Source: Strigops habroptila (lineage: Eukaryota; Chordata; Aves; Psittaciformes; Psittacidae). Taken from it: a DNA stretch of 64,000 bases. The position numbers were made by a program, and so were the translations under genes. The stretch lies in NCBI RefSeq assembly GCF_004027225.2, contig NC_044301.2:21442668-21506667 (forward strand), given 5' to 3'. Below the pieces are notes generated by a model. It ran no database searches and was not told where the DNA came from. It saw nothing but the letters and a program-made list of their open reading frames with translations. This document shows positions 34,501 to 41,200 of the stretch, one piece after another; position 1 is the stretch's first letter, and each line of letters opens with the position of its first letter.

Positions 34501-37395
34501 ATGCAGTCTGATTTGTTCTCTTCAACAACATCAGGAAATGGAGCCCTCCAACAGTCACCTGTTTACCAGCAGGCTTCTCACATAATGAGTGGGTTATCAA
34601 CAAGCGAAGACATGCAAATGCAGTGTGAATTATTCTCTTCATCTCCTGGTGTTTCTGGAAGTGAGACAACTACTGCTCAGCAGCAGGTCTCCAACAATGG
34701 ATCTACTATGTTTCAGGCCTCAAATTCTGCAGATGGAGAAGAAGCTTCAGAACAGAATAAACAGATGCAAAGTACTGTATTTCAGACCATGGTTCAAATG
34801 CAGCATAGTGGAGAAAGTCAATCTCAAGTTAATCTATTTTCATCTACTAAAAACATGATGGCTGTTCAGGCAAGTGGAACTCAACAAGGAGGTGGTCTGT
34901 TCCAGCAGGGCAGAGAAATCATGTCTATTCAGTCAGGAAGCTTTATGCAGCAGTCTCCACATTCTCAAACTCAGCTTTTTCACTCTCAGAATCCTATTGG
35001 TGATACTCAGAATATATCACAGGAAACACAAGGCTCTATTTTCCACAGTCCAAATTCCATTGTCCACAACCAGACCACTACCAATTCCTCAGACCAACTG
35101 CAGCCTCCAATGTTCCACTCACAGAACACCATGGGTGTATTGCAGAGCTCTTCAGTTCCTCAAGACCAACGGTCTGCCAACATGTTCCTTTCCCAGAGTT
35201 CAATGAGCAACGCTGCAACTCAAGAAGAACAGATGTCATTCTTTACAAGCCCAAATTCCATTTCTCCTCTTCAGACAGCAACAAACACTGAACAGCAGAC
35301 TTCTTTCCAGCGGCAGACACAGATATCTCATATCCAGAGTTCTATGCTTCCCCAAGAACAGCCTCAGACTCAGCCTGCTCAGCAAGGTTTGTTTCAGTCT
35401 CAAGTGTCACTAGGCTCCATCCAGTCCAGTTCAATTCCTCAGAACCAACAAGGAGCTATCTTCCAGCCTCAGCATTCAATAGTTGCTATTCAGAGTAGTC
35501 CTCCATCTCAAGAACAGCAGCAGCAGCAACAGCAAAACATGATGTTCAGTAATCAAAATGCAATGAGTACAATTGCTTCTCAAAAGCAGAACATGATTTT
35601 CAATCCAAATCAAAACCCGGTTACCAATCAGGAGCAACAAGGCCAGTCCATTTTTCATCCACAGACTAACATGACATCAATGAACCAGGAGCAGCAGCCC
35701 ATGCAATTCCAGAGTCAGAGTACCGTGTCTTCTCTTCAGACTCCTGGATCCAGCCAGGCTGAAGCACAGCAGCCAGACATCTTCCATAACTCACCCCAGA
35801 TTCAGTTGGTCCAAGGGTCATCAAGTTCTCAAGAGCAACAAGTCACCCTCTTCATCTCTTCAGCTTCCATGTCTGCTTTGCAGAATAGTATGAGCCAGCA
35901 AGAGCTGCAGCAGTCTCCTATGTACTCTTCTCAAAACAGCATGGCAGGAATGCAAGGAACTGCTTCTCCTCCACAGCAACAATCTTTATTCCACAACACA
36001 GCAGGAGGTGCTATCAACCAGCTGCAGAATTCTCCTGCTTCATCTCAGCAAACATCAGGAATATTCCTGTTTGGCATTCAAAACAGTAAGTGATAGATGC
36101 CCATTCTGAGTTTACAATTTAGAAGAGCTACTCATTAGAGTCCACAAGACTTAATTCTAAGATAATTTAAAAAAAAAAATAAAAAAATTGTGGAATAAGT
36201 AACGTAGCACCTCAGTTGAGAATATACTCATCATAGTGCTCTGAATGTTACTGATTTTGCATGAAAACTCTTAGCTTAAATACCTCTTTTGGTTGTCCTA
36301 CGCTTAGGATTAACGTGACAAAACCACCTTAGAACTGTGTGTATAGATACTTATATAGAAATAAGTATACAATATATTCTAAAAATGTTATTAATAACAC
36401 TATACAAATAATATGTAAAATACATGTATGCACATGTTAAAGGGTTATGCCTTCTTAAGACATCTCCGCTAATCTTTCTCTTGCTGCATTTGGGTTCCAC
36501 AATTTACACAATGGCTTTCTGGAGAAGAGAAAGCTCTGGGGAGACCTTAGAGCAGCTTCCAGTGCCTCAAGGGGCTGACAGGAAAGCTGGAGACAAGGGC
36601 CTGTAGGGACAGGACAAGGGGGAATGGCTTTAAACTGACAGGGGAGAGATTTAGATGAGATATTAGGAAGTTCTTCCCTGTGAGGGTGGTGAGGCACTGG
36701 CACAGGTTGCCCAGAGAAGCTGTGGCTGCCTCATCCCTGGAAGTGTTCAAGGCCAGGTTGGACAGAGCTTGGAGCAACCTGGTCTAGTGGAAGGTGTCCC
36801 TGTCCGTGGCAGGGAATTTAGAACTGGACGAGCTTTAATAAGGTCCCTTTCAGCCCAAACCATGCTATGATTCTATGATTCAACACTTCCCTTATGCTAT
36901 GCATTTTGTTTTTCTTCTAGCTAAGTGTTGTCCTCTGGTGTGTTAATAGTGTTTGGTTATAATACAGAGTCCGTATATTCCATACGTACACCTTGAACCC
37001 CTGCTCATACCCTGAGGGAGTGGTGAGCAAGGGTGGCCATGTGAACAAAAGTGTGCATAACTTTCTACACAGCTCATATGTAAAGAACTTGGCTGATTCA
37101 CTGCATGTGTTAACCTAATTTAAATGGTCCTTTGTTCTTCACTTACTGTTTAACAGACTGTGGCCAGCTGCTAACTTCTGGACCAGCGTCATTGCCTGAT
37201 GAGTTGATGGCTATAAGTCAGCCAGGTCAGCCACAGAGCAAGGGACAAGCAGCTGTGCCCACGCTTCTCTCCCAGCAGATATCTGAGACGTCTCCACTAC
37301 CTTCAGCTATGGCAACCAACCAGAATATTGAGAAAATAGATGATCTGCTTGTGTCATTACAAAACCAGGGGAACAATATAGCTGGCTCCTTTTAA
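974..37395 (+). CDS. NFAT5: NFAT5 (TonEBP), 11 coding exons, 5' partial
   Basis: NFAT5 is the Rel-homology transcription factor that switches on osmoprotective genes under hypertonic stress; it acts as a dimer in the nucleus and shuttles to the cytoplasm. The exons are 974-1532, 6939-7131, 16489-16679, 18283-18455, 27886-28020, 28194-28246, 29883-30015, 30652-30729, 32982-33130, 33667-36085 and 37157-37395. Every junction has GT/AG ends and the phases agree, giving 1440 codons plus stop (human isoforms are about 1455-1531 aa). In order the protein shows: a Ser-rich N-terminal segment, the auxiliary export region ([12 protein letters not shown]), a basic nuclear localisation signal (RKSRKR), the Rel DNA-binding domain with recognition loop [11 protein letters not shown], an IPT dimerisation domain, a long Gln/Ser-rich activation domain, and a conserved C-terminal end ([12 protein letters not shown]). 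The exons encoding the N-terminal export signal lie upstream. No internal stop is seen, so the gene looks functional. Confidence 0.97.
3034..3175 (+). mobile_element. CR1 LINE 3' fragment
   Basis: A 5'-truncated CR1 copy with only the last ~140 bases: the AGTGTTCAAGGCCAGGTTGG coding end, the GAACTAGATGATCTTAAGG 3' UTR block and a CGATTCTATGA tail. It differs at many positions from the copy at 42404, so it is probably an older insertion. It lies within NFAT5 intron sequence. Confidence 0.85.
5265..5683 (+). mobile_element. CR1 LINE 3' fragment
   Basis: A 5'-truncated CR1 of about 420 bases in plus orientation. It contains the block for the C-terminal reverse-transcriptase peptide (GGTCTGGAGAAGAGGAGG, then GTTCTTCCCCGTGAGGGTGG) and the usual 3' UTR, ending at CCATGCTATGA. 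It belongs to the same subfamily type as the copy at 36508. The ORF is degenerate. Confidence 0.88.
6939..7131 (+). CDS. NFAT5: NFAT5 exon: start of Rel DNA-binding domain
   Basis: Acceptor CTTCCCAG, donor GTAGGG. The first base completes the Gly codon from the previous exon. It encodes the linker PMLCGQYP and the first strands of the Rel homology domain, including the DNA-recognition loop [20 protein letters not shown], which contacts the TGGAAA core in this family. It ends on a whole codon (VK). Confidence 0.96.
7830..9174 (-). mobile_element. 3' LTR of retrovirus A, split by a nested LTR
   Basis: LTR of the window's main env-less retrovirus family, in reverse orientation. The left end (GTCATGGTTTAAGCCCAGCC) and right end (AACCCAGGA) match the LTR termini of copies B, C and D. 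The segments 7830-8036 and 8758-9174 are its two halves; between them a different LTR has inserted. A TATATAAA promoter box (reverse strand, near 8911) is visible. It directly abuts retroviral 3' internal sequence at 9175. Confidence 0.85.
8037..8757 (-). mobile_element. Nested solo LTR (721 bp) of a second retrovirus family
   Basis: Inserted inside LTR A. It starts TGATTCATAG, ends TTGTCTCA, and is flanked by a perfect 5-bp target duplication GGAAA (8032-8036 and 8758-8762). Reading the reverse strand, an AATAAA polyadenylation signal occurs near the right end of the LTR in transcription order (around 8095-8105 of the window), so it is in minus orientation. The host LTR resumes exactly after the duplication. 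I cannot name the family. Confidence 0.85.
9175..9730 (-). other. Retrovirus A 3' internal region, no env
   Basis: Between the integrase stop and the 3' LTR on the reverse strand. It has no open frame resembling an envelope. A purine run (AATAAGGGGTGG) just before the LTR is the likely polypurine tract. The same layout appears in provirus B at 20761-21180, so the absence of env seems to be a property of the family and not a deletion in one copy. Confidence 0.6.
9731..10873 (-). pseudogene. Retrovirus A pol: RNase H C-part plus integrase
   Basis: A 380-codon open frame on the reverse strand. The first ~95 residues are the C-terminal part of RNase H (LYLSTDS and NQQVDK carry two catalytic Asp). 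An integrase follows: zinc-binding H/H and C-x2-C (HDTSGH, CETC), then the catalytic core with Asp in QIDY (about residue 180), Asp in ESDNGTHF (about 240) and Glu in [10 protein letters not shown] (about 275). The ORF's first Met is internal to pol; upstream pol sequence is present but broken by frame changes near 10873-11090. The element lacks gag, most of reverse transcriptase and the 5' LTR, so it is defective. The domain order and the missing env recall ERV-L-like elements; the class is inferred. Confidence 0.88.
10874..11587 (-). pseudogene. Retrovirus A pol: reverse-transcriptase tail and RNase H start, broken
   Basis: The reverse-strand frame at 11327-11587 reads like the connection region before RNase H ([27 protein letters not shown]). 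Further pol sequence runs on toward 10874 in shifted frames, so at least one frameshift lies between. Nothing clearly retroviral is seen beyond 11587. A 34-base block at 11477-11510 is identical to part of the family's LTR (see findings). Confidence 0.7.
11588..12252. other. Unassigned intronic sequence
   Basis: Between the right edge of retrovirus A pol homology and solo LTR D. Short open frames occur on both strands, but none shows a family feature I recognise. It may be diverged pol or host intron. Confidence 0.4.
12450..12657 (+). pseudogene. Retroviral RNase H fragment inserted in LTR D
   Basis: Homologous to the RNase H segment of retrovirus A around 10685-10890, but on the plus strand, i.e. 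opposite to the LTR that hosts it. It begins at CCATCCAGCTGGCC and stops abruptly at GTGGTGAAG, where copy A continues with its RNase H. A short A run follows, then 5S rRNA sequence. It cannot encode an active enzyme because only about 70 residues remain. Confidence 0.85.
12663..12732 (+). pseudogene. 5S rRNA 3'-half pseudogene
   Basis: Seventy bases align without gaps to nucleotides ~49-119 of vertebrate 5S rRNA, with about 61 of 70 matches by eye. The internal promoter blocks are well kept: box A (AGCTAAGCAGGG) and box C (TTGGATGGGAGAC). The 5' half is missing, so this is not a working 5S gene. It is followed directly by a T13 run (12733-12745), which resembles an extended polymerase III terminator. 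Confidence 0.9.
13659..15965 (-). mobile_element. CR1 LINE, 5'-truncated, with nested LTR
   Basis: Long reverse-strand CR1 copy. Its 3' end (CATAGAATCATAGAATAG) is at the left. The second ORF is readable in pieces: 15430-15942 (the segment before reverse transcriptase, [20 protein letters not shown]), 14137-14868 (reverse transcriptase with [10 protein letters not shown] and the catalytic FADD box), and 13743-14186 (C-terminal thumb region, [12 protein letters not shown]). Frames shift between the pieces, so it is dead. The endonuclease domain and first ORF are absent. An unrelated LTR splits it at 14917-15286. Confidence 0.93.
14917..15286 (-). mobile_element. Solo LTR (370 bp) nested in CR1
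   Basis: Starts TGTAGCGTATG and ends CTCTCCTACA. It interrupts the CR1 reverse-transcriptase frame precisely, as comparison with the uninterrupted CR1 at 43660-43690 shows. Flanks are GTCACC (14911-14916) and GTCACT (15287-15292), a 6-bp target duplication with one mismatch, as expected for class II (alpha/beta-type) retroviruses. On the reverse strand a TATAAAAG box and a following AATAAAG signal are visible, so it was transcribed leftward. Confidence 0.85.
16489..16679 (+). CDS. NFAT5: NFAT5 exon: Rel DNA-binding domain, middle
   Basis: Acceptor TTTCAG, donor GTGAGT. It starts on a whole codon ([15 protein letters not shown]) and ends in two bases of an Ala codon. It encodes central strands of the Rel homology domain, including [16 protein letters not shown] and the [12 protein letters not shown] segment. 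It is nearly identical to the mammalian protein as I recall it. Confidence 0.97.
16680..18282 (+). other. NFAT5: NFAT5 intron
   Basis: AT-rich intron of 1.6 kb with a T/A homopolymer patch at 16687-16722. No exon, RNA gene or mobile element recognised. Confidence 0.75.
18283..18455 (+). CDS. NFAT5: NFAT5 exon: end of Rel DNA-binding domain
   Basis: Acceptor TTGTTAG, donor GTAAGT. The first base completes Ala; it then encodes [20 protein letters not shown], the basic [15 protein letters not shown] strand and the linker to the IPT domain (SSPILC). It ends with one base of a Thr codon. Confidence 0.97.
20281..20396 (+). repeat. GGAA-type microsatellite, left of provirus B
   Basis: Purine-only tract of GGAA and GAAA units with occasional GGGA, directly adjoining the 3' LTR of provirus B. 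Together with the purine repeat on the other side it suggests that the provirus landed inside a pre-existing GGAA tract. The reverse-strand open frames of Ser/Leu/Pro/Phe over it are repeat artefacts. Confidence 0.92.
20397..20760 (-). mobile_element. 3' LTR of provirus B, internally deleted
   Basis: Begins TGTCATGATTTAAGCCCA and then jumps directly to ATTACTCACC, so about 200 bases present in the 5' LTR (from the GCCGGTAACTC block to the start of GAGAATACAA) are gone. The rest matches, including the TATATAAA box on the reverse strand. The right edge is at CCCAGGAAA. Confidence 0.88.
20761..21180 (-). other. Provirus B 3' internal region
   Basis: Sequence between integrase stop and 3' LTR, homologous to 9175-9730 of copy A. 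It has no envelope-like frame. The purine block AATAAGGGGTGG next to the LTR is the probable polypurine tract. Confidence 0.6.
21181..22296 (-). pseudogene. Provirus B protease-integrase fused frame
   Basis: A continuous 371-codon reverse-strand frame. The N-terminal ~150 residues resemble a retroviral aspartic protease: an active-site-like [12 protein letters not shown] (Ser where DTGA is usual) and the later CILGIDYL. The frame then passes, after KVKEQQV, straight into the integrase core [10 protein letters not shown] with the Asp, Asp (ESDNGTHF) and Glu (SEKIEQYNG) residues. Reverse transcriptase, RNase H and the integrase zinc domain have been removed by a deletion that happens to keep frame. 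It is an internal deletion product; I see no sign of a function for the fusion. Confidence 0.88.
22212..24102 (-). pseudogene. Provirus B gag, broken
   Basis: Gag is readable in successive reverse-strand pieces: 23842-24102 (N-terminal, includes the 5S-like segment), 23346-23837 (matrix-like HLNEVCC region, then Thr/Ala/Pro-rich repeats of the type TAATPTPVT), 23054-23371 (acidic run, then a capsid-like block with FTRLPGE and [10 protein letters not shown]), 22770-23066 and 22212-22730 (basic [13 protein letters not shown]). Frames change between pieces, one of them near 23840, so the gene is dead. I see no CX2CX4HX4C nucleocapsid knuckle, which is unusual outside ERV-L and foamy-like groups. 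Confidence 0.8.
24001..24053 (-). other. 5S rRNA-like segment in provirus B leader/gag
   Basis: Read on the reverse strand, 53 bases from GGCCATCCCACCCTG to AAAGTTAAGCAG align without gaps to nucleotides ~7-59 of vertebrate 5S rRNA (GGCCATACCACCCTG to GAAGCTAAGCAG), with 42 of 53 matches by eye. Weaker similarity continues left to about 23961 (CTGGTCTAG versus CTGGTTAG). The block is translated as part of the gag frame in this copy. The same block exists in provirus C at 62597-62649. Confidence 0.85.
24296..24553 (-). CDS. Hydrophobic leader ORF of provirus B
   Basis: An 85-codon frame that starts about 40 bases after the primer binding site, ahead of gag. It is strongly hydrophobic, with two or three possible membrane segments ([28 protein letters not shown]). 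It is 73 of 85 residues identical to the corresponding frame of provirus C. I recognise no family. It could be a small accessory membrane protein, a gag leader peptide, or simply conserved by shared ancestry. Confidence 0.5.
   Translation of the reverse strand: MSNHICEKHSLLLLVTMLINWLSELLPLISEFQHVVPYLQPLFAVLVFIGWGAWAKFIVSQYFMVMTCNTTDSLIMKLVWFAFPA
24590..24607 (-). other. Primer binding site of provirus B
   Basis: Reverse-strand TGGCACTCAACGTGGGGC lies 8 bases inside the 5' LTR. It matches the 3' end complement of tRNA-Lys(1,2) at 16 of 18 positions as I recall it, so reverse transcription was probably primed by a lysine tRNA. Confidence 0.8.
24616..25181 (-). mobile_element. 5' LTR of provirus B (566 bp)
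   Basis: Complete LTR in reverse orientation, from TGTCATGGTTTAAGC to CCCAGGACA. It carries a TATATAAA box (reverse strand, near 24915) and a C-rich block (24668-24700). It is the best reference LTR for the family in this window. The right flank is the purine satellite. Confidence 0.92.
25182..26095 (+). repeat. Purine satellite with higher-order units
   Basis: About 900 bases of GGAA, GGCA and GGGA units, e.g. GGAAGGCAGGCA. A longer unit is embedded: GGACAGGTTGGA(A/C)GCCAGAGAA, preceded by GGATGGACGGTG-like sequence, repeated at roughly 25590, 25760, 25945, 26000 and 26045. The array starts exactly at the LTR edge. Open frames of 117-186 codons over it are repeat artefacts rich in Arg, Lys, Glu and Gly. 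Confidence 0.93.
27407..27447 (-). mobile_element. CR1 LINE 3' tail fragment
   Basis: About 40 bases reading TCACAGAATCACAGAATGG then TTGGAAGGGACCT, the reverse complement of a CR1 3' terminus. It is too short for subfamily assignment. Confidence 0.75.
27886..28020 (+). CDS. NFAT5: NFAT5 exon: start of IPT dimerisation domain
   Basis: Acceptor AATTGCAG, donor GTTAGT. It encodes [20 protein letters not shown] and the [19 protein letters not shown] strands of the IPT (Rel C-terminal) domain that lets NFAT5 encircle DNA as a dimer. It ends with one base of an Asp codon. Confidence 0.97.
28194..28246 (+). CDS. NFAT5: NFAT5 micro-exon: IPT domain
   Basis: A 53-base exon encoding [18 protein letters not shown], with acceptor TCGTTTAG and donor GTACTT. 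It lies only 173 bases after the preceding exon. Phase is kept on both sides. It is too short to stand out as an open frame and was found from the protein order. Confidence 0.96.
28247..29882 (+). other. NFAT5: NFAT5 intron with solo LTR
   Basis: 1.6-kb intron. Its last third is a solo LTR that ends 61 bases before the next exon. The remaining 960 bases show nothing I recognise. Confidence 0.75.
29210..29821 (-). mobile_element. Solo LTR (612 bp), second copy at 50512
   Basis: Starts TGTTACCATAAAAG and ends TTAAGCTTACA, with a perfect 4-bp target duplication AAGG (29206-29209 and 29822-29825). In reverse orientation the polyadenylation signal (CAATAAAGAATGC) lies near the 3' end. The 4-bp duplication suggests a class I (gamma-type) retrovirus. 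It shares its sequence, in opposite orientation, with the LTR at 50512-51087. Confidence 0.88.
29883..30015 (+). CDS. NFAT5: NFAT5 exon: end of IPT domain
   Basis: Acceptor CATTGCAG, donor GTATGT. It encodes [14 protein letters not shown] and the [20 protein letters not shown] strands that close the IPT fold, then YTPDT. It ends with one base of a Ser codon. Confidence 0.97.
30424..30509 (+). mobile_element. 86-bp relic solo LTR with intact target duplication
   Basis: Only the first ~28 bases (TTCTGGGTTCAGCTGTAGCA) and the last ~58 bases (GAGCAGCTGCGTGGTTCTGA to AAACCATGACA) of the A-D family LTR are present, in plus orientation, joined directly. A perfect 5-bp duplication AATAC flanks it (30419-30423 and 30510-30514), so the shortening happened after or during insertion. 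It lies in the NFAT5 intron 30016-30651, otherwise featureless. Confidence 0.85.
30652..30729 (+). CDS. NFAT5: NFAT5 exon: linker after IPT domain
   Basis: 78-base exon, acceptor CTCAACAG, donor GTGCTA (not the strongest consensus). It encodes [20 protein letters not shown], which includes a VKKE sumoylation-type motif, and FEEAIK. It ends with one base of an Ala codon. Confidence 0.94.
30730..32981 (+). other. NFAT5: NFAT5 intron with polypyrimidine tract
   Basis: 2.25-kb AT-rich intron. A T/C-only stretch at 31274-31372 is the sole notable structure. No mobile element or RNA gene recognised. Confidence 0.75.
32982..33130 (+). CDS. NFAT5: NFAT5 exon: post-IPT linker
   Basis: Acceptor GACTGCAG, donor GTAAGT. 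It encodes [20 protein letters not shown] and [18 protein letters not shown], ending in whole codons (VFK). The composition marks the change from the folded Rel/IPT region to the disordered activation region. Confidence 0.95.
33131..33666 (+). other. NFAT5: NFAT5 intron
   Basis: 536-base AT-rich intron without recognised features. Confidence 0.8.
33667..36085 (+). CDS. NFAT5: NFAT5 giant exon: Gln/Ser-rich activation domain
   Basis: A 2419-base exon (acceptor TGTTTTAG, donor GTAAGT), encoding over 800 residues rich in Gln, Ser, Asn and Met. Short repeated modules such as LFHSQN, MFQ, SQEQQ and SSIPQNQQ recur throughout. Two longer Gln runs occur at about 34414-34435 (Q7) and 35512-35538 (Q8); both are shorter than the human tracts as I recall them. 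This is the hypertonicity-responsive transactivation domain. The frame is open throughout. Confidence 0.97.
34414..34435 (+). repeat. NFAT5: CAG/CAA polyglutamine tract in NFAT5
   Basis: Mixed CAA and CAG codons giving seven Gln in a row. The mixture of codons should make the tract less prone to slippage than a pure CAG run. Confidence 0.9.
35512..35538 (+). repeat. NFAT5: CAG/CAA polyglutamine tract in NFAT5
   Basis: Mainly CAG with CAA interruptions, eight consecutive Gln after SQE. In mammals the corresponding tract is longer and variable. Confidence 0.9.
36086..37156 (+). other. NFAT5: NFAT5 intron with CR1
   Basis: 1.07-kb intron, one third of it a CR1 copy. The rest is AT-rich without recognised features. 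Confidence 0.8.
36508..36881 (+). mobile_element. CR1 LINE 3' fragment
   Basis: 5'-truncated plus-strand CR1: GGAGACCTTAGAGCAGCTTCC, then GTGAGGGTGGTGAGGCACTGG, the standard 3' UTR and the tail GCTATGATTCTATGATTC. It resembles the copy at 5265. It lies between the last two coding exons of NFAT5. Confidence 0.9.
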
Positions 37396-37403
37396 TTAGT
37401 CAA
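37157..37403 (+). CDS. NFAT5: NFAT5 last coding exon with stop
   Basis: Acceptor TTTAACAG. It encodes [20 protein letters not shown] and the conserved C-terminal end [20 protein letters not shown]; the stop TAA is at 37393-37395. A donor GTAAGT follows at 37404, so the 3' UTR continues in another exon. The junction lies only 8 bases after the stop, too close to trigger nonsense-mediated decay. Confidence 0.96.
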
Positions 37404-38283
37404 GTAAGTAATTTGTTTGGGTTTCTGGGCTCTTTGCTGTCGTGCAGGCTTTTGTTCAGTAAGTCTTTACTTTGGAGTGTATCACCATGCCTTAAGTGGT
37501 TAGCTAAATACCAGTGGTTAGAATGAAGAGTTATTTTAAAACAGAGGTCAGAATTTGTATGAAATGGTTGGTTGAGATTGGTTCTCGTTCAGTTGCTGTA
37601 TGTTTTATCATCTGCTGTTAGGGTGTAGTACTTGATGAGGAAGGAGAGTAGGTCACTGACAGCTTGGCAGATAAAAGTGTTATGAAATACAACTGTAGTT
37701 AAAAACTTAAAGCTTATTGAGTAAGTAACACCTCAAGTCTGTACTATTCTGAAGTTGCCCCCGGAGTTCCAGTAATGTAATGTAAAAACAAGTTTAGGTA
37801 GAATATGGCAGCTATTGAGAGTGTGCAACATGCTGAGTCTTTGTGAAAAAACCATCAGCTGTTACTAGGAAACATTCTGCTTTTAGAAGGTGCCTTTTTC
37901 AGTGAGGTGAAAGAGGCTTTGACTACAAATGAGTACCAAGAACCAGGAGGACTCTGGAATCTAGTATTGTCCACAGTGTGTAACTTGGCTCTAGTTAACT
38001 CTGTTGCTGTCCTAAATCCCCTGTAAGTTTCACTTAAGTGATACACTTCATTTTGTAATATAAACTGTTTTGTTTTTTTTTTTTTTAATTTTATTTAAGT
38101 TATGAACTTAAATAAAAAAAAGTGGAAGGAGAGTAATGCTGCTCTGTGAGAGTGCTGCATTCTGATAGAGTTTCATGTCTGCTGGTGAGCAACACTTTCA
38201 AGATGAAGGAACTAAACTTAAGTAAGGGGATGGCTTTTGTTAGTTATGTTTTAACTCTTTTGCTTGCTTGTTTTTTCCTGCAG
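37404..38283 (+). other. NFAT5: NFAT5 intron within the 3' UTR
   Basis: 880-base intron between the stop-codon exon and the 3' UTR exon. The acceptor is TTTTTTCCTGCAG at 38283. A T-rich run lies at 38070-38090. No other feature. Confidence 0.7.
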
Positions 38284-41200
38284 AAATTCTGTGAAGAAAA
38301 AAGTGATGATTTCCCAGATACTCTCAGACCTTCTGACTCTGGATTAGGCTGTGTGGAACTGATTGCTTCTGTCAAAGAGTGGCCCTCTTCTCTAAAGAGC
38401 ACACACATGGCCAATTGCAGCGTCTAGCACCTAAGGCTATGACCATAGTATTTGGGATTTGTAGTGCCAATAATGCTGAAAAGCTATGCTTTGTTTTACT
38501 AGGGCATGGGATTGTACCATTACCAGATTCCTAAACCTCATTAACAGTGGGGTGCTCTTTGAATTTAAAGCATATCTGATCAGCTATTATTGTTGTTAGA
38601 AGGTAATACATGTTACCACATTTACTTTTTTTTCCTCCTCTTCCTTCTTCACATCCCCTCTTTTGACTAGAAAAGCTTGTGAAGCAGAAACATCAAATGC
38701 CTGTGCCATGAGCCACGACTCATAGCTGTCAGTAAGTGAAGGGATCATGTTTTAGAATTGAGTGGGAGAGCTAATACTGCGATTTGCTAATTGCAGTAGG
38801 CAGCGATGACAAATTGATAATTGTAATCAGCAAGCAGAGAATTGTTTGCTTCTGTAGATAGCCAGAGGTGGGTGCTTCCCATCTGCAGATGTGATTAATC
38901 ATTTTCCGTGTCTCTTACGTGTAACTGTACATGGAGCAAGGGTTTGGTGGCTCTAAAATGAAGACATGAAGGGGAACTTTCAATTAAATTTTGCTCTTAA
39001 AATCTTGTCCTCTAAAATACCTTCTAAAGAACATTCTGCCTGGCTGAGGAAAGAACTCCTCTGTGTCTCTCACTCTGACTGGATGGGTTAGAACTCTGTA
39101 AAGCTGCATTAGCTGTTCTCAAACCAGTCTTCTCCCTTCCATTCTTTTCATGGTTTTTCTTCTCGCTTCCCCAGTTTCATATTGTGTTTTAAAAAAAGAC
39201 ATAAATATCCTACTGGCTTTAAATACCAGAAGCAGCTTTTAGGAATCCGTGGCATTAAATTCCTTGGTCAGTAGAAGCTTTGACAAATAATCATGGATTA
39301 AGGAGAGGGGAAGCAATTTCTCCACCACCTTCTAAATGCAGGAACCCCCCTTAACCAAGCATTTTCCAGCTGTTACTGATGTAAATCTTCAGCTTGACTT
39401 TACTCCAAGTTAGGGGGCAAATTACATCATTTTTAAGCATTCTGGAAAATTTCACTTAATCCTGAACTGTTGCATCTTTGTAGCATATTGAGCTCACTGC
39501 AGTTTTGAAGTGATTTTTTTCCCCTACCAACAGTTCCCCAAATCTAGTTTCTAGATGGTCATGTTTCAATTTAAAAAGAAAAAGAAAACATTGACTGATG
39601 TTACAGAATGTAAAAACAACCCCCTCCAGACCATGCGGTTGTATTGTGAGGTATATGAATTTTTTGGGTGCTCCAACTATCCGGAAAGTTTTGTGAATTC
39701 TCACTACAGCCTCATTCAGATCTTTGTTTCTTCTGCATGTAGAAAGCTGTTGATGCCTTGAGAGTCAGACAGCTGTCATGTATGGCAATTATGCCTTGGT
39801 AGAGTGTAGTTGGTATCATGTCATTTTACATTTTTGTTATTTTAAATAACAAAGACTAGTATGTAAATGGTTTTCTAAGTTCCTCTAGTCTGTTTACCAT
39901 GTGTTTTTTCCCTTAACTCGTGTGCTTAGTTGAGCCATGTAGAGTTTTTGTTCATTTAATGGATTTTCCCATTTGTCAGTCTGTCCTACTGTTCACTTTC
40001 TCTTTCTGTCTCTCTCTTTCTGTCTCTCATTGAGAGGCATTGAATTACGTTTTCAGTAGTAAGGCTTCTTGCCGATATGAAGGGAACTTTTCAGAAAGAG
40101 ACCTGCTCTGGGTCATTTAATTTTGAATACAGTTTTCAATCGTTCAGGTTTTGGATGGTTTATATCTAATGTGTGTTTCATTTTTTTGGAAAGCTATATT
40201 TTGTATTTAGGAAATGGTATACTATTTTGCTATTTGTACTGAGTGAGTACATTGGCATAAATATAAAAATTTATATATATACATATATATAAAATATTCT
40301 TTTTGCCACACATTTTTGTGGTAAACTTGTGAGTTTGTCTGATGTTCTACCACAACGTGGCATCTGATAACTGGGGCAGGGTGGGGTTTGTTATGTCTTT
40401 ATTGAGTATTTAAGTACTTTTTGCAACATAAATAACTTGTTCATCTTTCGCCATTCCATCAGGCAGTTTATTGTTCCAACTGGCTATGAGAAGCTGTGTG
40501 TTTTGATGTGTCCGTCACTCAGCAATATGATCTAACAAGGAAACTCGTAGGCATTTAGGCGTATATAAAGTAACAGGGTTTCATTCAGAATGAGCCATTC
40601 AACTTTTTTCCGCTGTCATTGTCTATTTAATATTTTTATTATCAATGCCTCTGTGTTTTAACTCTTAATTTATGATTATGCTAAAATGTTTAAAATTTTA
40701 ATCATGATTAAAAAAATTCCCTGCTTCCTAATGTCCAGAGCTGCTTTAACCCTGAACCATACTTTTCATTTCTGCGACTTATTTTTTATCTCCTGATAAG
40801 ACAAGGTATTAACAATCTTGTTATGGTTCATGACATGAAAGCAGCAATCTTGCAGCATTGACTAAATGCTATATGAGGCTATGTAGAAGACTGAGAATTA
40901 TGGACCGAAGCAACTTCCAGATGCTCATGGAAGTCAATAGCCAGTTATTTGAAAATGAACTAGTGGCTTTTGTAGGATCGCGGTCCCAGGACAAGCTGCT
41001 GGATGTCGTCCAGAGCCTTCATACACAGAAGTAAGAGGAATGATAAATTCACTTGTGTGCTGCTTCAGTTTGTTCCGTTGTTCCAAAGGGGTGTATCCTT
41101 ACGTGGAAGTGCGGTTGGTCAGTGCCAAGTCACCAGGGACCAATTCTCCATTTAACAAGATGGGTGTCCAAAAGAGAACTTCATACCAAGATTGCTACAG

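Noticed and set aside
40899-41035. Short open frame with a protein-like look (MDRSNFQMLMEVNSQ)
   Set aside because: It lies in the presumed NFAT5 3' UTR, has no splice context and no recognised family; probably chance.
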